Shown in pieces: positions 57,816 to 64,000 of a stretch of 64,000 nt of DNA; position 1 is the stretch's first letter, and every line of letters begins with the position of its first letter. A model generated the notes under the pieces. It was not told the DNA's origin. It was given only the letters and a program-made list of their open reading frames with translations, and made no database searches. Source of the stretch: Spisula solida (Eukaryota; Mollusca; Bivalvia; Venerida; Mactridae); assembly GCA_947247005.1 (NCBI GenBank), contig OX365945.1, positions 36,696,551 through 36,760,550 of the forward strand, read 5' to 3'. The position numbers and the translations under genes were made by a program.

Positions 57816-58951
57816 CACATGGTAGGAAAACTCAAAATAGTAGGGAGCTAGGTGTCCATGGGAAAACCTAAATGGTAGGTGTCCACCAAAAACCCTAAAT
57901 AATAGAGGACTATGTGTCCATGGGGAAAATCTAAATGGTAGTGGACTAGGTGTCTATGGGAAAACCCAAAAAGGTAGGTGTCCATGGGAAAAAATCAATG
58001 TTAGGGGACTAGGTGTCCGTAGGAAAAACCTAAATGGTAGGAGACTAGGTGCCCATGTGAAAACCCCTCAAATAAGTCGCTCCAACCAGATAAAAAATAT
58101 TTTCTACACTCATATAACTTGTTCCCACAAGATAAAACATATTTGCTTCCCTTGGATATGTCGTTCCCACAACTTAATATTGACCATGTCACCTCTGTGC
58201 TTCCGTACGTTCCTACTTTACCGGTGTTACCCGTTTTAATGCCCAAGATAATTATCCGAACATAATAACGATGTATGCACTCTACATAACGATGTTTGCA
58301 CAGAACGAAAAGGTGTAAGCACAAGACAACATGTTGCTAACACATAACAATTTAGTAAATGCTAAGTGTAATGATGTACGCACGCGACAATCTGTTGTAA
58401 CTACATAACAACATGATTGGTGCACACAACATAATGACAAACGCACATTACGAAATGATGTATGCACAGAACAACATGATTAATGCACACAACATAATGA
58501 CAAACGCACATAACGAAATGATGTATGCACAGAACAACATGATTAATGCACACAACATAATGACAAACGCACATAACGGAATGATGTATGCACATCACAA
58601 ACTGTTTTAGTACATCACGAATTTGTAAATGCACATAACATATTGACATATGCACAGGACAGCATAGTTTATCTACCGGACAACCTGTTAAATACACATA
58701 ACATAATGGCAACTGCACAGAAAGAAACAGTACATGCACACAACAAAATGCGTTTGTACAGAACGAGTTAGTAAATGTACATAACATAATGACGAATGCA
58801 CAGAAAGAACTGGTGTTTGTACAAGACAAAATGTCTTAAGTACCGAACGCTTTGGCAAATACTCATAACATAATGATGGTAGCATAGAACAACTTAAAAA
58901 AATGCACAAAACAAACTGATTAGTACCAACAGAAGGCAGCTATGGCGTTCC
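57816..58951 (-). mobile_element. Right (short) arm of 3.1-kb palindrome
   Basis: Reverse complement of the left arm: ~36-bp repeats inverted (57816-58075), the unique part (58080-58270; lacks about 31 bp present at 57180-57215), a 63-bp array with about three copies (58430-58600), 21-bp units (58610-58850) and the end 'ggcagctatggcgttcc' (58935-58951). Over the outer ~400 bp I count only about ten differences from the left arm. Confidence 0.9.
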
Positions 58952-58954
58952 ATA

Positions 58955-58963
58955 AGTTCTTAT
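58955..58963 (+). repeat. Possible 9-bp target-site duplication, right
   Basis: AGTTCTTAT, same as 55861-55869; separated from the arm end by 'ata'. Confidence 0.45.
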
Positions 58964-58989
58964 ATTTCCTTCATTATAATTGGTTAACT

Positions 58990-59250
58990 GTCACTTTTTC
59001 TAGTAACAAAAACCCCTTTCACAATTGTCGTAGGAATTTCTGCGTCGCACGACGCTTGCGAATCTACGTTGTTATGTCCCGACTTGCGTCTGGAGCGGTC
59101 ACAATTGTCGCCCGACGGATACGATGCATCTTTGAAAACTATCGTGCGTCCGTCGATGGTCGCACGACATAACAATTGTCGCATGACAGCCTTACAATAA
59201 ACAGTTGACGTACGACCGTCGTACGATCGACATACGTACGTCTACATGTA
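58990..59250. other. GTCG/CGAC-rich segment, possible dispersed repeat
   Basis: Enriched in 'acaattgtcg', 'cgcacgac' and 'gtacgac' in both orientations, ending with the near-palindrome 'acgaccgtcgtacgatcg'. 'acaattgtcg' occurs at 59020, 59101 and 59170. Looks like a degenerate inverted repeat or several nested small elements. Confidence 0.45.
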
Positions 59251-60050
59251 GGCAGCAATGGATAGATCTCCGCAACCGCTGCTTAAATATACAATAACAC
59301 GTATTAAGTTAAGGGAGCGAACTCGCACATAAGAACACTTACCGGTAAGTAGTATCGAGACTATGTCCCTTGTTGGAATACGTCTACTATGAATGAAAAA
59401 CAAAGTTCGTGTATAACTTTTTATATACAAATAAAGAACATATTTTTTATCATTTAATGGCATACTTTAACTCACCGTTGTATTATTCACCGTTGCACTA
59501 ACATCACATAATTGGACGTTTGTTCGATTTGTTGCGTACAGAAGAGCTGATATCACGTAATGTTCCAGTGCCTAACTAAATACTAGTATATAATTATAGT
59601 TTATATCAAACTCGCAATCATCAAACCATATGATAAAACAGCTGAAATACCGGTGCGTGTATTACGAAAACAAAACATCAACATTTTCACAAGGCGTTGT
59701 GGAAAGCAAGCGAACGAATTGTTTTGCATATTACAAAATTGATGTTCACGTATATTTGAATACAGGCAACCAAAGCAAGAAGAAATGGGGATTTTGTTCT
59801 CGTGCTAGAAAGTTTTCAGTAGAATATGTTGCTGCTCTGTTACAGCTAGAGGAGGACTGAGAGAAGTGAACATTTGTTGACGTTTTATTGTGTTAGTATG
59901 CATGTCAAATTGTTCATGAAACATTATTTACCATGTTAATTAAATAACATTCCAATTTGTCTTTTATTCTCATAAATAGATATAATTATAAATAATTAGG
60001 AATAATTGTTCATATTCGTTTTACCGTTTACACGACCAAACTCAATTACG
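59251..60050. other. Intergenic DNA with one small ORF
   Basis: A 76-codon plus frame at 59630-59860 is non-repetitive, basic and contains three Cys; it ends before an AT-rich stretch. I do not recognise it and see no signal peptide, domain or splice sites, so it is not called as a gene. Confidence 0.35.
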
Positions 60051-60055
60051 TGCTC

Positions 60056-61915
60056 AACTTAAATATATGACCTTCGTGACGAAACCAAGCAACATGCTGA
60101 ACTCAAACACACTATCTTCGTGATAAAAGCCAGCTACGTGCTGAACTCAAACACACTATCTTCGTGATAAAAGCCAGCTACGTGCTGAACTCAAACACAC
60201 TATCTTCCTGATAAAAGCCAGCTACGTGCTGAACTCAAACACACTATCCTCGTGATGAAACCAAGCAACATGCTGAACTCAAACACACTTTCTTCGTGAT
60301 GAAACTAAGCAACATGCTGAACTCAAACACACTATCTTCCTGATAAAAGCCAGCTACGTGCTGAACTCAAACACAATATCTTCATGGTCAAACCCAGCTA
60401 CGTACTGAACTCAAACACACTATCTTCGTGATGAAACCCAGCTACGTGCTGAACTCAAACAAACTATCTTCGTGATGAAACCCAGCTACGTGCTGAACTC
60501 AAACACACTATCTTCATGGTCAAACCCAGCTACGTGCTGAACTCAAACACACTATCCTCGTGATGAAACCCAGCTACGTGCTGAACTCAAACACACTATC
60601 TTCATGGTCAAACCCAGCTACGTGCTGAACTCAAACACAATATCTTCATGGTCAAACCCAGCTACGTGCTGAACTCAAACACACTATCTTCGTGATGAAA
60701 CCCAGCTACGTGCTGAACTCAAACACACTATCTTCGTGATGAAACCCAGCTACGTGCTGAACTCAAACACACTATCTTCATGGTCAAACCCAGCTACGTG
60801 CTGAACTCAAACACACTATCCTCGTGATGAAACCCAGCTACGTGCTGAACTCAAACACACTATCTTCGTGATGAAACCCAGCTACGTGCTGAACTCAAAC
60901 ACAATATCTTCATGGTCAAACCCAGCTACGTGCTGAACTCAAACACACTATCCTCGTGATGAAACCCAGCTACGTGCTGAACTCAAACACACTATCTTCA
61001 TGGTCAAACCCAGCTACGTGCTGAACTCAAACACAATATCTTCATGGTCAAACCCAGCTACGAGCTGAACTCAAATACACTATCTTCATGGTCAAACCCA
61101 GCTACGTGCTGAACTCAAACACAATATCTTCATGGTCAAACCCAGCTACGTGCTGAACTCAAACACACTATCTTCGTGATGAAACCCAGCTACGTGCTGA
61201 ACTCAAACACACTAGTATCTTAATGGTCAAACCCAGCTACGTGCTGAACTCAAACACAATATCTTCGTGATGAAACCCAGCTACGTGCTGAACTCAAACA
61301 CACTATCTTCGTGATTAAACCCAGCTACGTGCTGAACTTAAACACACTATCTTCATGGTCAAACCCAGCTACGTGATGAACTCAAACACAATATTTTCGT
61401 GATGAAACCCAGCCACGTGCTGAACTCAAACACACTATCTTCATGGTCAAACCCAGCTACGTGATGAACTCAACCACAATATCTTCGTGATGAAACCCAG
61501 CTACGTGCTGAACTCAACCAAACTATCTTCGTGATGAAACCCAGCTACGTGCTGAACTTAAACACACTATCTTCATGGTCAAACCCAGCTACGTGCTGAA
61601 CTCAAACACAATATCTTCGTGATGAAACCCAGCTACGTTCTGAACTCAAACACACTATCTTCATGGTCAAACCCAGCTATGTGATGAACTCAACCACAAT
61701 ATCTTCGTGATGAAACCCAGCTACGTGCTGAACTCAACCAAACTATCTTCGTGATGAAACCCAGCTACGTGCTGAACTCAACCAAACTATCTTCGTGATG
61801 AAACCCAGCTACGTGCTGAACTCAACCAAACTATCTTCGTGATGAAACCCAGCTACGTGCTGAACTCAACCAAACTATCTTCGTGATGAAACCCAGCTAC
61901 CTGCTGGAATCGCGA
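60056..61915. repeat. 44-bp minisatellite (about 42 copies)
   Basis: The unit contains 'cagctacgtgctgaactc' and 'aaacacactatcttcgtg'. Two main forms (cttcgtgatgaaaccc and cttcatggtcaaaccc) are interspersed, with a third 'aaccaaactatc' form confined to 61500-61890. At the left edge (60060-60350) older forms ('gataaaagccagc', 'gaaaccaagcaaca') persist. 'tacgtg' makes each unit carry a CACGTA-type site. Confidence 0.96.
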
Positions 61916-62275
61916 AAGCTACTACGTGTTGACGTCAAACTGACGACCTTCGTTTTCATACCAAGTTACGTGCTGAACTCAAACTCACGACCTTTGTGGT
62001 CAAAACAAATTACTTAAAGGGTAAGTATGAAATCTGGTATCAGTCATAATACACTGTCCAGGAAAGTAGGTTAGGTGAATGTAATTGAAAAATTGTTGAG
62101 AAACTGAGTTAAACCCGGATACCGATAAAACAAACTAAACAACCCACTTTGTACTTTATAAGGTGGCTATATGAACTACCCGTACCCAGCTAAACGAACC
62201 TCTTCACACAGCGAGGGAACTTTACCGATGTCATAATCATAGCTTAGCTGAATCGAATGAATTAATTTCACGCTT
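61916..62275. other. Array edge and intergenic DNA
   Basis: Decayed 44-bp copies continue to about 61990 ('caagttacgtgctgaactc'); the rest shows nothing recognisable. Confidence 0.5.
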
Positions 62276-62279
62276 CCCG

Positions 62280-63220
62280 ACTGCCAGACTTCCAAAATCA
62301 CACTGCCAGGCTGCTAGGCATCCGAATGCATGCTGTCAGGCTGTTAGGCTTCTAAATTAACGCTGCCAGACTGCTAGGCTTCCAAACTTACGATGCCAGA
62401 CTGCTAGGCTACCAAGTTGACGCTGCCAGACTGCTAGGCTTCCAATCTTACGATGCCAGACTGCTAGGCTTCCAAGTTGACGCTGCCAGACTGCTAGGCT
62501 TCCAAATTTACGCTGCCAAACTGCTAGGTTTCCAAGTCGATATTGCCAGACTGCTAGGCTTCCAAGTTGAAGCTGCCAGACTGCTAGGCTTCCAAATTTA
62601 CGCTACCAGACTACTAAGCTTCCAAACTTACGCTGCCGGACTCCTAGGCTTTCAAACTTACGCTGTCAGACTGCTTGACTTCCAAATTTACGCTACCAGA
62701 CTGCTAGGCTTCCCAACTTACGCTGCCAGACTGCTTGACTTCCAAATTTACGCTATCAGACTGCTAGGCTTCCAAACTTACGCTACCAGACTGCTAGGCT
62801 TCCAAACTTACGCTGCCAGACTGCTAGGCTTCCAAACTTACGCTGCCAGACTGCTAGGCTTCCAAACTTACGCTGCCAGACTGCTAGGCTTCCAAACTTA
62901 CGCTGCCAGACTGCTAGGCTTCCAAGTTGAAGCTGCCAGACCGCTAGCCTTCAAAATGTCCTCTGCCAGACTACAAGGCTTCCAAATTGACGCTGCCAGA
63001 CTACTAGGCTTCCAAACTTACGCTACCAGACTGCTAGGCTTCCAAATTTACGCTGTCAGACTGCTTGACTTCCAAATTGACGCTACCAGACTGCTGGGCT
63101 TCCAAACTTACGCTACCCGACTCCAAGGCTTCCAAACTTACGCTACCAGACTGCTAGGCTTCCAAACTTACGCTACCAGACTCCAATGCTTCCAAATTTA
63201 CGCTATCAGACTACTGCCAG
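62280..63220. repeat. 30-bp minisatellite
   Basis: About 31 copies of a 30-bp unit containing 'ctgccagactgctaggcttc'. The centre (62760-62920) is most uniform. A forward frame of 129 codons (62956-63345) is repeat-derived and runs into the module at 63232. Confidence 0.95.
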
Positions 63221-63227
63221 CTACCAA

Positions 63228-63345
63228 GAAGATAATACATAATCGGACATGGAAGGCAGCACTTAAACAGCCGAGCACAGAAAACATAAAAACATTACAT
63301 ATCACAATTACACGGAATAAGGCAACCAAATACGCAAGATACTAG
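63228..63345. repeat. Dispersed module also found at 5.74 kb
   Basis: 'ggaaggcagcacttaaac' followed by 'ccgagcacagaaaacat' matches 5757-5845. It interrupts the 30-bp array: the repeats resume after about 63345 with a different consensus. Confidence 0.65.
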
Positions 63346-64000
63346 GCCACCAAATTCTCGCTGTCATGATGTTATGCTACCACATTCAAGCGACCAGGCT
63401 GTTAGGCTGCCAAATACACACAGCCAGGTTACTATGCTTCCAACTTAAGCTGTCAGCTACCCAGATGCTAGTTCTGGATACCATAACTAAATGGTATTTT
63501 ATTTACACTGACGTGTCGACCTTTGATGAAATGGAATGATCATCGTCAAAGACATTGGACTACCAAGATGTTTGGCTCCCAAATTCACGCCACCAGGTTG
63601 CTACGCTGCCAAATTCGCACAGCCAGGCTGCTATGCTTCCAAATTACGCTGTCAGCTACCAAGATGCCATGCTACCAAATTCACGCCGCCAGGATGCTAG
63701 ACTGCCCAATTCACGCTGTCATGATGCGAGACTGTCCAATTTAATGCTGCCAGGATGCTAGACTGCCAATTTAATGCTGTCAGGATGCTAGACTGCCCAA
63801 TTCACGCTCCCAGGACGCCAGACTGCCCAATTCACGCTGCCATGACGCTAGACTGACTGCCCAATTCACGCTGCCATCATGCTAGACTGCCCAATTCACG
63901 CTGCCAGGACGATAGACTGCCCACTAAACGCAGCTAGGATGACAGACTGCACAATTCACGCTGCCAGGATGCTAGACTGCCCAATTCACGCTGCCAGGAT
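63346..64000. repeat. 30-bp minisatellite, second subtype
   Basis: Degenerate at first (63346-63660, interrupted by unique sequence at 63470-63560), then regular from about 63670 with unit 'gctgccaggatgctagac' plus 'tgcccaattcac'. Related to the 62.3-kb unit at about two thirds of positions. The array runs off the end of the window. Confidence 0.92.

Noticed and set aside
59630..59860. 76-codon ORF as a gene
   Set aside because: Non-repetitive and not absurd in composition, but no domain, signal peptide, splice or conservation evidence is available.
1..64000. CRISPR array
   Set aside because: Regular arrays have no unique spacers between constant repeats, and the sequence is eukaryotic in character.

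Overview
This window looks like non-coding, repeat-dominated nuclear DNA from a metazoan, most probably a bivalve mollusc. The lineage call is an inference. It rests on AT-rich intergenic sequence, tRNA-headed SINEs of the type common in bivalves (heads at 11.88 and 44.49 kb), dispersed elements starting with the 'ctaggtcgctcacctgtcg' type terminus (16.94 and 26.28 kb), and many minisatellites embedded in or next to transposon-like modules. There is no operon structure, dense coding, rRNA or credible functional tRNA gene. I found no host protein-coding gene I would call with confidence. The only recognisable protein homology is a decayed, 5'-truncated non-LTR retrotransposon at 45.90-48.19 kb.

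Layout. 0-16 kb: minisatellites with units of 22, 18, 54, 18, 30, 34, 20 and 15 bp, separated by unremarkable AT-rich DNA. A 430-bp SINE has inserted cleanly into the 15-bp array at 14.26-14.69 kb. 16-31 kb: a weak single-exon ORF (15.93 kb), a 2.4-kb 32-bp-unit array whose flank is duplicated (18.25 and 20.27 kb), 43-bp and 44-bp arrays, two copies of an element with CCTGCGAGC/GCTCGCAGG ends (2.0 and 24.1 kb), and a 1.1-kb dispersed element (26.27-27.40 kb). 32.27-37.63 kb: a 5.4-kb inverted repeat with arms of about 1.15 kb that are nearly identical on the outside and diverge inward; each arm holds ~360-bp units carrying AGGTCA clusters. 38.7-40.1 kb: a 54-bp array open in both directions. 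41.2-42.2 kb: diverged relatives of the ~360-bp unit. 42.2-44.6 kb: a cluster of tRNA-like SINE heads. 44.9-45.5 kb: a 34-bp array. 45.9-48.2 kb: the LINE, with a 13-bp target-site duplication. 48-55 kb: mostly unique AT-rich DNA with several short hairpin (MITE-like) elements. 55.87-58.95 kb: a 3.1-kb palindrome built from 21-bp, 63-bp and 36-bp arrays, with one arm expanded. 60.06-64.0 kb: long 44-bp and 30-bp arrays, the last continuing past the window end.

Tandem arrays cover roughly a quarter of the window by my hand-measured boundaries. Many have unit lengths divisible by three, so they give long open frames on both strands that look like low-complexity proteins; I treat these as artefacts. 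The recurring theme is that minisatellites here sit inside or beside dispersed modules: the same ~100-bp flank precedes the 30-bp (7.4 kb) and 54-bp (38.7 kb) arrays, another module adjoins the 18-bp (6.2 kb) and 30-bp (62.3 kb) arrays, and a one-copy relative of the 18-bp array lies at 8.88 kb. This fits array expansion within non-autonomous mobile elements. The strongest candidates for something undescribed are the 3.1-kb palindrome and the 5.4-kb inverted repeat. All boundaries were read by eye and may be off by a few to tens of bases.
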